A stretch of DNA of 64,000 nt from assembly GCA_024226315.1 (NCBI GenBank), contig JAAELT010000725.1:1-64000 (forward strand), written 5' to 3'. Positions 1-7,096 of the stretch are shown here, in pieces; positions within the stretch are counted from its first letter, which is position 1; every line of letters starts with the position of its first letter. The notes under the pieces were generated by a model, which saw only the letters and a list, made by a program, of their open reading frames with translations, made no database searches and was not told where the DNA came from. Position numbers and translations under genes: made by a program. The stretch is from a bacterium (lineage in GTDB: Bacteria; Acidobacteriota; Thermoanaerobaculia; Multivoradales; J023).

Positions 1-7
1 CCGAGGT

Positions 8-1714
8 GTGATCGGTGCGGATCAGCCGCTGCCGCATCTCGGCAGGATCCAGCGCGCCTTCGGACCCGAGCACGACCTGTCGCGGGTCCGTTTCCAGGCG
101 GGCGGCGAGGCGGAAACGGCCAACCGCGCCCTGGGCGCGCGCGCCTACACCAGCGGAGACCGCATCGCGTCCCGCTCCGCCCCGGACCTGTGGCTCGCCG
201 CGCACGAGGCGGCGCACGTGCTCCAGCAGGCGGGCAGTGCCGGCCAACCGGCATTTTCCGGCGTGGGTGAAGCCGGCGACCGACACGAACGCCAGGCCGA
301 CGCGGCGGCGAACCTGGTGCGCCAGGGCCGGTCGGCGGCGCACCTCTTCCACAGTCCGGCGCGGCTCGGTCCGGCGCGGCCCCGGTCAGACACGTCGGCC
401 GGGGGACAGGCCGTCCAGTTCCAGAAGTCTTTTCCGAACGACGCGAAATCGCGAAACGACCTCAAGCACCAGGCTCGAGACGATGAATATCGGAGACGCC
501 AGAAAAGGAAGAGGAAAAGGAAACCCCGAAAGAAAGCGAAGAAGGTCGAGTACGTCGACGTCGCCGACCAGGTGATGGATTATCTCCTGAGCGACCCGAA
601 GAAGCGGGCCGAGGCCCTGGCCACGGGCGGTCTGGAGAGCCACGAGGCCGAGTACGAGATGACGCCGGAGGAAGAGCTCCTGATGGACCTCGCGACCCGG
701 ATGGAAAAGGTCGCCGAGTACCAGGCCTACGCCAGTAAGTTGGTGACCTACTACCAGAAATCCGGCAAGGAACTGCCGTTTGGCCCCGTACTCGACAAGA
801 TGGAGGGCCTCACCAAGGGCATCGGGAAGAACATCGCCAAGCTCAGGAGGTACGCCAAGCAGATCGGAGAAGCGCGGGCGTTCGTCAAGTCGACGATCGA
901 CTTCGTCGCCATCACGCGCGCGCTCGACGTGACCAGTCCGAGGCAGCTCAAGAGATGGATCAGGTCGGTCCGGAAGCTCCGCGCCCAGGCCGAGCCGGCC
1001 ATCGGATGGCTGAAGAGCACCCTCTACGAGGGGGCGCTGAGTGGCGCCGGCCACCTGGCCAGAACCCTGATCGTGGTCAATTACCTCGACGCGATGTTCA
1101 CGATCGGCACCTCTGGGCTGGAGAACGGCCTCAAGGCGGTGGAGCGTTACATCAACAAGAAACACAGGGACATCGAAAGGCTCACGCGCACGGGCGGCCG
1201 GCGAAAAGCGCCGGCGCCGGTGCCGGTGCCGCTCGAGCCGACCGAATGGAAGTCGGTGGCGCAGCGAAAGAGGGAGGCCAGATCCAGGGACGTGGCGAAT
1301 ATCATCGCTCGGGCCTGGGCGCGGTACGAAGACGACTTGAAGGTGGCCACGGAGGTCTTCAACCGCAAGGTCTTCACCAGGCTGTGGAAGAGGAAGTACC
1401 GCAAGAAGATCGCGGGCAAGCTCCTCGAGGACAGAACGAAAGGCGACTGGGGCGCGGAAGACTTGTGGCTCGTTGTGAGCTCGTCAGGACCCGTGCAGGC
1501 GGAAGACGAGATCCTGAGCTTTGGCGGCTTTCCCAGCCGGAGGCTGCGCCGGGGCCGCAAGCCGAAGGAATGGTCGGTGAGCATAGGTCGGACCGCCGAG
1601 GCCAGGGCCGGGAGGCCTCATCCCTATCTGAAAGAGGTCTACTGGCCCGAGCTGGAGAAGTACCTGGCCCGAAACGTCAAGCTGCCGAGCGTGCTCAGCG
1701 TCCCGACCCCGTAG
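8..1714 (+). CDS. DUF4157-domain protein (eCIS-associated type), possibly 5'-truncated
   Basis: The first ~110 residues match the DUF4157 pattern: an HEAAHVLQQ segment (HExxH-like, residues 66-74) followed by GDRHERQAD (about 90-98). Proteins with this domain are often associated with extracellular contractile injection systems (eCIS) and can carry effector domains. Here the domain is followed by a very basic stretch (about 160-180, mostly K and R) and then ~380 charged, mostly helical residues that I do not recognise. The GTG start lies 8 bases from the window edge and the frame is open upstream, so the true start may be outside. No eCIS sheath, tube or baseplate gene is visible in the window. 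The domain call is fairly secure; an effector role is inference. Confidence 0.75.
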   Translation: MIGADQPLPHLGRIQRAFGPEHDLSRVRFQAGGEAETANRALGARAYTSGDRIASRSAPDLWLAAHEAAHVLQQAGSAGQPAFSGVGEAGDRHERQADAAANLVRQGRSAAHLFHSPARLGPARPRSDTSAGGQAVQFQKSFPNDAKSRNDLKHQARDDEYRRRQKRKRKRKPRKKAKKVEYVDVADQVMDYLLSDPKKRAEALATGGLESHEAEYEMTPEEELLMDLATRMEKVAEYQAYASKLVTYYQKSGKELPFGPVLDKMEGLTKGIGKNIAKLRRYAKQIGEARAFVKSTIDFVAITRALDVTSPRQLKRWIRSVRKLRAQAEPAIGWLKSTLYEGALSGAGHLARTLIVVNYLDAMFTIGTSGLENGLKAVERYINKKHRDIERLTRTGGRRKAPAPVPVPLEPTEWKSVAQRKREARSRDVANIIARAWARYEDDLKVATEVFNRKVFTRLWKRKYRKKIAGKLLEDRTKGDWGAEDLWLVVSSSGPVQAEDEILSFGGFPSRRLRRGRKPKEWSVSIGRTAEARAGRPHPYLKEVYWPELEKYLARNVKLPSVLSVPTP

Positions 1715-2009
1715 TCTTCGAGCGTCCCGAGTCGAAGGTCTTCGTGGCCGTGTTGTCGAGCTCGCCGGGCAATCCCGTCGGACCCGGTAGGGTGGCGCGT
1801 CTGATGACGGCCGAGGCCCTGGGCTCCTTGACAGAGACGTAGTGTCTGCCGTCGGCATCAGACGCTCATCGGGGCTCCTAAGGAACATCCTCAACATTCC
1901 CACACAAGCCCATCATTCCTCGCGTCGGCGGGCGCCGTAGGGTGTGCTCGTCGGGCGGCACCGTGCGCGGTCTCGACGACGAGAACAACCCATCAACGAG
2001 GAATCAACC
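1715..2009. other. Intergenic region without a recognisable gene
   Basis: This stretch separates the DUF4157 gene from the OmpW-like gene. I see no convincing ORF, RNA or terminator. The only clear signal is a GAGGA ribosome-binding site at about 1998-2002, just before the OmpW-like start. Confidence 0.6.
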
Positions 2010-2681
2010 ATGTTTTCGAATCAGCGAATCCGTTCCCTGGTCCTGCTCTTCGCCGCCGCGCTTCTGGCGCTCCCCACTCTCACCGACCCGGCGCTCGCCG
2101 AAGAAACCGGTTGGAAGCTTCGCCTGGGCGGGACCTGGGTGGATCCCGACGTCAACGTCGACACCATCACCGACGCCGGCGCCCGCGCGCGGGCCAGGAG
2201 CGTGGACGACATCAACCTGGGGCTCGGCCTCGAGTACCGGTTCTCCCGGCGACTGGGGCTGGACTTCGCGGTTTCTTTCGTCGAGCCCGCGGTGGGCCTG
2301 ACCCTGGAGCCGGCCGGCGGCGGCCTGATCGCCACCACCGACAAGCTGAGCTTCACGCCCATCACAGCCGGCCTCAACGTCCACCTGACGCCGGGCCGGC
2401 GGGCGGACCTCTACATCGGCCCGATAGTCGGGTACGCTCTCTACGGCGACCTGAGCTTCGACGCCGGTCCCGAGGGACAGGCCAACTTCACCAGCGACGA
2501 CGATTTCGCGCTCGGCGCCCAACTAGGCGTTGACGTGGCGATCGGTGACGGACCATGGTCGATCGACGCGGCGCTCCGCTACCTGGATACCGACCTCGAG
2601 GCCACCGACGAGGACGGCGAGATCACGGACATCGACTTCTCGCCGATTATGTTCAGCTTCGGCATCGGCTACCGGTTCTGA
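2010..2681 (+). CDS. OmpW-family outer-membrane beta-barrel protein
   Basis: This 223-residue protein has an N-terminal signal peptide (a basic start, then a run rich in A and L, ending near ALAEE). The body is of alternating amphipathic strands typical of small eight-stranded barrels: WKLRLGGTWVDPD near the N-terminus, LGLEYRFSRRLGLDFAV in the middle, and a C-terminal FGIGYRF ending in aromatic F, the usual Bam-recognition signature. Length and the WxxRxGxxxVxP opening fit OmpW. The ATG at 2010 is chosen because a GAGGA motif precedes it and the signal peptide starts there; an in-frame upstream start at 1944 would add 22 non-signal residues. The substrate is unknown; OmpW-type barrels pass small hydrophobic molecules. 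Confidence 0.8.
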   Translation: MFSNQRIRSLVLLFAAALLALPTLTDPALAEETGWKLRLGGTWVDPDVNVDTITDAGARARARSVDDINLGLGLEYRFSRRLGLDFAVSFVEPAVGLTLEPAGGGLIATTDKLSFTPITAGLNVHLTPGRRADLYIGPIVGYALYGDLSFDAGPEGQANFTSDDDFALGAQLGVDVAIGDGPWSIDAALRYLDTDLEATDEDGEITDIDFSPIMFSFGIGYRF

Positions 2682-2783
2682 CGGACGGCCTCCCAGCTCG
2701 ATCCGCACGGCAAGCGGTGAACGAATAGACTGGGGCCACACTCCGTAGTCCCCAGGTAGCAGAACTACCGAAAGGAGCTTGCC

Positions 2784-3773
2784 GTGCAGATCTCCTACTC
2801 CGAGCCGCTGTCACGCGGCTACGCGCATATGAAGCGCATGCTCTTCGAGCCGTTCGACCTCGGGAAGTGGTTCGTCGTCGGGTTCGGCTGCTGGCTGGCG
2901 CAGCTGGTCGACGGCGGCGGCGGCGGCGGTGGTGGCGATTGGTCCGGCCTGGCAGACCTGACCGAAGACTCGGATGCCGCCACGCTGACCCCTCTGGCCG
3001 CTTCGAACTGGGAGGATTTCTTCGGGGAGGGCGCCTTTGCGCTGGGCTGCGGAGTGATGATCGCCATCCTGGTCCTGGTGCTGCTGGCGCTGATCCCGCT
3101 GGTGCTCTGGCTCAGCTCGCGCGGCCGGTTCATCTTTCTCGACAACGTGATCCACGACGAGGCCGCGATCAAGAAGCCCTGGCACGAGTTCCGCGAGATC
3201 GGCAACTCGCTGTTCCTCTGGCGGCTGGGGTTTTTCTTCGCGGCGCTGGTGCTGGTCCTCGTGTTGATCGCGCCCCTGGGCCTGGGCATTTACTACATGG
3301 TCAACGACAGCTCTTCCGCCCTCGCCATCCCGCTGATCGTCCTGGGGTCCGTGGCGGTGATGCTGGCGGCGATCGGCATCAGCTATGTCGAGATGTTCCT
3401 CAAGCACTTCGTGGTGCCGATCATGCACCGCGAGGGCCTGAGGACGAACGCCGCCTGGGGCCGCTTCTTGCCGCTGTTCAAACAGAACACCGGCAAGTTC
3501 CTGCTCTACGGCCTGTTCCTGGTCGGGCTGTGGATCGTCATCGGCATCGGGCTGATGCTGGTCATCCTGTTCACCTGCTGCATCGCGGCCATCCCGCTGA
3601 TCATCCCCTACATCGGCACCGTGGCGATGCTGCCGATCTTCGTCACTATCCGGGCCTTCAGTCTGGAGTTCCTCCAGCAGTGGATGCCCGAGATCGGCGT
3701 CGACGGGCCTCCGGACGAACCAGTGGGCGAAGCGCCGCCGCTACCGGCCGAGCTGCCGGAATCCGCGATTTAG
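2784..3773 (+). CDS. Polytopic inner-membrane protein of unknown function
   Basis: This 329-residue protein starts at GTG behind an AAAGGAG ribosome-binding site. It has about five or six hydrophobic segments, among them a V/L/A-rich helix near residue 95, one near 155, one near 190, and a long pair near 250-300. A loop near residue 45 holds eight consecutive glycines. The opening ISYSEPLSRGYAHMKRMLFEPFDLGKWFVVGF recurs in bacterial DUF-type membrane proteins that resemble glycerophosphodiester phosphodiesterase-like membrane domains, but I cannot name the family with confidence. It ends in a short acidic and proline-rich tail. It stands alone between the OmpW-like gene and a dispersed repeat, with no informative neighbours. 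Confidence 0.75.
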   Translation: MQISYSEPLSRGYAHMKRMLFEPFDLGKWFVVGFGCWLAQLVDGGGGGGGGDWSGLADLTEDSDAATLTPLAASNWEDFFGEGAFALGCGVMIAILVLVLLALIPLVLWLSSRGRFIFLDNVIHDEAAIKKPWHEFREIGNSLFLWRLGFFFAALVLVLVLIAPLGLGIYYMVNDSSSALAIPLIVLGSVAVMLAAIGISYVEMFLKHFVVPIMHREGLRTNAAWGRFLPLFKQNTGKFLLYGLFLVGLWIVIGIGLMLVILFTCCIAAIPLIIPYIGTVAMLPIFVTIRAFSLEFLQQWMPEIGVDGPPDEPVGEAPPLPAELPESAI

Positions 3774-3786
3774 GGCGCGTGTCCGT

Positions 3787-3878
3787 CCTGATGGCCTGCG
3801 GGCGGTGCTCGAGCTCTTTCGTGCCCGCATCGCCTGCTCGCCCTTGATCGCGGCTGCGCTCCGTCCTCGGCCATCAGG
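3787..3878. repeat. 92-bp dispersed palindrome-ended repeat, copy 1
   Basis: The element begins with CCTGATGGCC and ends with its inverted form GGCCATCAGG. A second copy of the same length lies at 56496-56587. The two copies agree over about 25 bases at each end and differ in the middle. Both sit just 3' of a plus-strand gene. The layout resembles REP or MITE-like elements. Confidence 0.75.
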
Positions 3879-3885
3879 CCGGCCC

Positions 3886-4827
3886 CTAGGACTCGGTTGC
3901 GCTGTCCGAGGACGGGGCCAGGACCACCCGGTTCCGGCCCTGTTCCTTGGCCGCGTAGAGTGCCTCGTCGGCCTGCTGGATCAGCTCGTCGACGGCTCCA
4001 GCGTCGGGCTCCGTGGAGACGGCGATGCCGATCGAGACGGTGATCTGCAGCCGGTGCCCCTCGACCTGGAACTCCTCCTCGGCGATCAGCCGGCGGCAAC
4101 GCTCAGCGCCGACCAGGATGCCCTCGGGCTTGACGTCGACCAGCACCATCGCGAACTCCTCACCGCCATAGCGGCCGAGCAGGTCGTGGTCCCGCAGCGC
4201 ATCACGAAGTCGGCTCGCCACCAGCTCCAGGGCCTGGTCGCCGACCCGGTGGCCGTAGGTGTCGTTGATGCGCTTGAAATGGTCGATGTCGATCATTCCC
4301 AGCACCAGGCTCAGGCCGTGACGCGACGCCCGATCCAGCTCGTGGCGCAGCGATTCCATGAAGTGGCGCCGGTTCGACACCCGGGTCAGGGAGTCGAGAC
4401 AGGCCAGTCGCCCCAGCTCTTTGTTCTTGCGCCGCAGCTCGTCGCGCAGAGACTTGAGCTGCAGGTGCAGCCGGACCCGGGCCACCAGCTCTTCGTCGTG
4501 GAACGGCTTGACCAGGTAGTCCGAGGCCCCGGCTTCCAGGCACCAGACCTTCGCCTCCACCGCCTCCTCCACGGTGAGCATGATCACCGAGATCTCCCGC
4601 TCCTCGAGGTCGGCCCGTTTGCGCCGCAGCAGCTCGAAGCCGTCGACGTTGGGCATCTGCACGTCGCACAGCACCAGATCGACGTTCTCGCTGTCGAGCA
4701 CCTCGATCGCCTCCTGACCGTCGCCCGCCTTGAGCACCTCGTCGCAGATTCCGTTGCTGGTGAGCACGTGCTCGAGGTGGCGTTGGATGAACGTCGAGTC
4801 ATCGACGATCAGGATCGAGGCTGTCAT
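3886..4827 (-). CDS. Response regulator with diguanylate cyclase (REC-GGDEF)
   Basis: This predicted cytosolic protein makes cyclic di-GMP under the control of a receiver domain. Residues 1-125 are a REC domain with the acidic pair at D9/D10, phosphoacceptor D55 (LVLCDVQMP) and K107 (KPF). Residues 140-310 are a GGDEF domain with intact GGEEF at 221-225 and an RDHD motif at 212-215, which is the position of the inhibitory c-di-GMP I-site, so product inhibition is likely. A short helix joins the two domains. The ATG at 4827 (MTASILIVDD) places the first strand normally; an in-frame ATG at 4839 would add four residues. No clear ribosome-binding site precedes either. It is divergent from the microcompartment operon, and no cognate kinase is adjacent. 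Confidence 0.92.
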   Translation of the reverse strand: MTASILIVDDSTFIQRHLEHVLTSNGICDEVLKAGDGQEAIEVLDSENVDLVLCDVQMPNVDGFELLRRKRADLEEREISVIMLTVEEAVEAKVWCLEAGASDYLVKPFHDEELVARVRLHLQLKSLRDELRRKNKELGRLACLDSLTRVSNRRHFMESLRHELDRASRHGLSLVLGMIDIDHFKRINDTYGHRVGDQALELVASRLRDALRDHDLLGRYGGEEFAMVLVDVKPEGILVGAERCRRLIAEEEFQVEGHRLQITVSIGIAVSTEPDAGAVDELIQQADEALYAAKEQGRNRVVLAPSSDSATES

Positions 4828-4848
4828 GAATGGTGGCATGTTAGCAGT

Positions 4849-4878
4849 CTGTCCGACTCGGGGACGGGCTGTTACAAT
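4849..4878 (+). promoter_or_regulatory. Possible promoter of the microcompartment operon
   Basis: A TACAAT hexamer at 4873-4878 lies about 30 bases before the rpiB start in the divergent spacer. A weak -35-like CTGTCC lies 18 bases upstream of it. The -35 match is poor, so this is a tentative call. Confidence 0.3.
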
Positions 4879-4906
4879 CGCGCCCACTTTCGCGAGACGA
4901 CTCGAG

Positions 4907-5467
4907 ATGGCCAGCCACGAAGAGATCCGCGCCCTGGTGCGCCAGGTGCTCACCGAGATGTCGGGCGACGAGCCCGCGTCGTCGCCGTCGGCTGCCGCCT
5001 CGACCGGCGCCGGTGCCACGGTCGCGATCGGCGCCGACCACGGCGGCTTCCCGCTCAAGCAGAAGCTGGCCGCCTACCTCGGCGAGCTCGGCTACGACGT
5101 GTGCGACTGCGGCACGTCGTCCACCGACTCGGTGGACTACCCGGACTTCGCCCACGAGGTCGCCCGGCGAGTGGGCGGCGGCGAGTGCAAGTGGGGCATC
5201 GTGGTGGATGGCGCCGGCATCGGTTCGTGCATGACGGCCAACAAGGTGCCGGGGGTGCGGGCCGCTCTCTGCTACGATCTGTCCTCGGCAAGAAACAGCC
5301 GTGAGCACAACCTCGCCAACGTCCTCACCCTGGGTGCCGGGCTGATCGGCGAGAACCTGGCGAAGCAGATCGTCCGTACCTGGCTCGAAACCCCGTGGGG
5401 GGCGGCCCGGCACGAGCGCCGGGTGGACAAGATCATGGCGATCGAGAAACGGTATTCGAGGGTCTGA
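4907..5467 (+). CDS. rpiB: RpiB/LacA-type sugar-phosphate isomerase with encapsulation peptide
   Basis: This 186-residue enzyme should interconvert ribose-5-phosphate and ribulose-5-phosphate or a related pair. The core runs from about residue 37 to 180 and carries the RpiB hallmarks GADHGG, a CGTSSTDSVDYPDF segment, GIGSCMTANKVPGVRAA and NVLTLGAGL. Ordinary RpiB proteins are about 150 residues and begin near the first strand. Here 35 extra residues come first: a short amphipathic helix (EEIRALVRQVLTEM) and a flexible A/S/G/P linker. That design is the known encapsulation-peptide arrangement for enzymes packed in microcompartments. It is the first gene of the BMC operon, 29 bases before deoC. 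A housekeeping role is possible, but the extension and context favour packaging. Confidence 0.92.
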   Translation: MASHEEIRALVRQVLTEMSGDEPASSPSAAASTGAGATVAIGADHGGFPLKQKLAAYLGELGYDVCDCGTSSTDSVDYPDFAHEVARRVGGGECKWGIVVDGAGIGSCMTANKVPGVRAALCYDLSSARNSREHNLANVLTLGAGLIGENLAKQIVRTWLETPWGAARHERRVDKIMAIEKRYSRV

Positions 5468-5496
5468 GAACCAACCCGCATGAGACGAGATACCCC

Positions 5497-6420
5497 ATGA
5501 GCCAGGATGCATTCGTCGAGACCGTGACCCAGAAGGTACTGCAGGCCCTGGTCACCACCCGCGCCGCGACAGGCCGGGCCGCGACAGGCAAGGGGGGCGC
5601 CGGCGGCGACCACCGGTTCGACCGGGTGTGCGCCGAGTGCGTCGGCAACTGCGTCGGCAACTGCGTCGCCAACTGCACCGCCAAGGTGCGCGGCATGCTC
5701 GAGGCCGGCGCCGGCCGGGTGAGCTACGGCGGCAACGGCGCCGACGTGCCGCCCGACCTGGCCAAGTTCATCGACCACACCCTGCTCAAGCCCCAGACCA
5801 CCGCCGAGCAGATCGACACCCTGTGCCAGGAAGCAAAGGAGTACGGTTTCAAGGCGGTATGCGTCAACCCTTTCTGGGTGAAGCGGGCGGCCGGGAACCT
5901 CCGGGGCACGGAGGTCACGGTGGCCTCTGTGATCGGTTTCCCACTCGGTGCCTCGACGCCGGAGATCAAGGCCATGGAGGCGCGTCGGGCGCTGCGCGAG
6001 GGCGCGCGGGAGATCGACATGGTCCTCAACGTCGGCGCGCTCAAGAGTGGCGACCACGACCTGGTGCGGCGCGACGTCGCCGGCGTCTCGGAAGCCTGCC
6101 GCGAGGTCGGGGCGCTCAACAAGGTGATCCTCGAGACGGTGCTGCTCACCGACGAGGAGAAGGTGATCGCCAGCCGCCTGGCCCAGCTGGGGAAGGCGCA
6201 TTACGTCAAGACTTCGACCGGTTTTGGCGGCGGCGGCGCCACGGTGTTCGACGTCGCCCTGATGCGCGAGACGGTAGGCCCGAAGATGGGCGTCAAGGCC
6301 TCGGGCGGCGTCAAGAACGCCGCCGAAGCGGAGGAGATGATCGCCGCCGGAGCCACCCGCATCGGTGCCTCGGCCGGCGTCCAGATGGTGCAGGGTGGAG
6401 AGTCGCGAGAAGGGTACTGA
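5497..6420 (+). CDS. deoC: Deoxyribose-phosphate aldolase, microcompartment type with Cys-rich N-terminus
   Basis: This class I aldolase cleaves 2-deoxyribose-5-phosphate to acetaldehyde and glyceraldehyde-3-phosphate. The catalytic domain runs from about residue 85 to 300 and shows FIDHTLLKP, EIDMVLNVGALKSGD, KVILET and the Schiff-base lysine in VKTSTGFG, followed by GVKASGGV. Before it come about 85 residues absent from ordinary DeoC. Residues 4-21 (AFVETVTQKVLQALVTT) form a likely encapsulation helix. A linker follows, then five cysteines at 45, 48, 52, 56 and 60 in CxxCxxxCxxxCxxxC spacing, which could hold a metal or Fe-S cluster. It lies between rpiB and the BMC-H gene. The acetaldehyde released should feed the aldehyde dehydrogenase downstream. 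The catalytic call is firm; the cysteine role is unknown. Confidence 0.93.
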   Translation: MSQDAFVETVTQKVLQALVTTRAATGRAATGKGGAGGDHRFDRVCAECVGNCVGNCVANCTAKVRGMLEAGAGRVSYGGNGADVPPDLAKFIDHTLLKPQTTAEQIDTLCQEAKEYGFKAVCVNPFWVKRAAGNLRGTEVTVASVIGFPLGASTPEIKAMEARRALREGAREIDMVLNVGALKSGDHDLVRRDVAGVSEACREVGALNKVILETVLLTDEEKVIASRLAQLGKAHYVKTSTGFGGGGATVFDVALMRETVGPKMGVKASGGVKNAAEAEEMIAAGATRIGASAGVQMVQGGESREGY

Positions 6421-6483
6421 CCCGCTCGACAGATTCGATAGAACCGATAGATCCGATCAGCGAATCGTTCAAGGAGATAGGCA

Positions 6484-6774
6484 ATGGCAGAAGCACTAGG
6501 CATGATCGAGACCCGCGGTTTCGCCGCCATGGTCGAGGCGTCCGACGCGATGGTGAAGGCCGCCAAGGTGGAGCTGGTGAGCTACGAACGCATCGGCGGC
6601 GGCTACGTGACCGCGATGGTGCGCGGCGACGTTGCGGCGGTCAAGGCCGCGGTGGAGGCCGGCGTGCGCGGCGCCGAGCGGGTCGGCGAAGTGGTTTCGA
6701 CCCACGTCATCGCGCGGCCGCACACCAACATCGACGAGGTGCTGCCGCTGGGCCGCCAGCCGGAAGACGACTGA
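6484..6774 (+). CDS. BMC-H hexameric microcompartment shell protein
   Basis: This 96-residue protein is a single BMC domain. It opens with the canonical EALGMIETRGFAAMVEASDAM and has the pore-loop motif RIGGG near residues 37-41, then VTAMVRGDVAAVKAAVEAG and a VISTHVIARPH-like end (here VVSTHVIARPH). Such proteins form the hexagonal tiles of the shell facets. An AAGGAGATA ribosome-binding site precedes the start by a good spacing. Its stop codon overlaps the next start (TGATG), so the adjacent BMC-P gene is probably translationally coupled. It is the only BMC-H gene in the locus, so it should be the main facet tile. Confidence 0.96.
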   Translation: MAEALGMIETRGFAAMVEASDAMVKAAKVELVSYERIGGGYVTAMVRGDVAAVKAAVEAGVRGAERVGEVVSTHVIARPHTNIDEVLPLGRQPEDD

Positions 6775-7088
6775 TGATCCTCGGACGCGTGGTCGGCACC
6801 CTGGTGGCCAACCGCAAAGACGAGGGGCTGCTGGGACAGAAACTGCTTCTGGTCCGCAACGTCACCCTCGGCGGCGAGGACGCCAGCGGCTTCGTGGTGG
6901 CCGTCGACAGCGTCGGCGCCGGCGAGGGCGAGATGGTGCTCTACGCCTCCGGCAGCTCGGCGCGGCAGACCCACGCTACCCACGAGAAGCCCTGCGACGC
7001 GGTGGTCATGGCGATCGTCGACTCGTGGGAGGTGGGGGGCGAAGAGATGTTCCGCAAGACGTCGGCGGACGGGGAATGGGCTAGCTAG
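6774..7088 (+). CDS. BMC-P pentameric vertex protein (EutN/CcmL family), first copy
   Basis: This 104-residue EutN/CcmL-family protein opens with MILGRVVGTLVANRKDEGL and contains VAVDSVGAGEGEMVLYASGSSAR, the usual core of pentameric vertex proteins that close the shell corners. It has a longer C-terminal tail (about 15 residues after VMAIVDSW) than the two other BMC-P proteins of the operon. Its start overlaps the BMC-H stop by one base. Three BMC-P paralogues in one operon are known from other sugar-phosphate BMC loci and suggest several kinds of vertex or mixed use. Confidence 0.94.
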   Translation: MILGRVVGTLVANRKDEGLLGQKLLLVRNVTLGGEDASGFVVAVDSVGAGEGEMVLYASGSSARQTHATHEKPCDAVVMAIVDSWEVGGEEMFRKTSADGEWAS

Positions 7089-7096
7089 GTCCGCAC

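Noticed and set aside
1944..2009. Upstream start for the OmpW-like gene
   Set aside because: It would add charged residues before the signal peptide. The ATG at 2010 has a ribosome-binding site.
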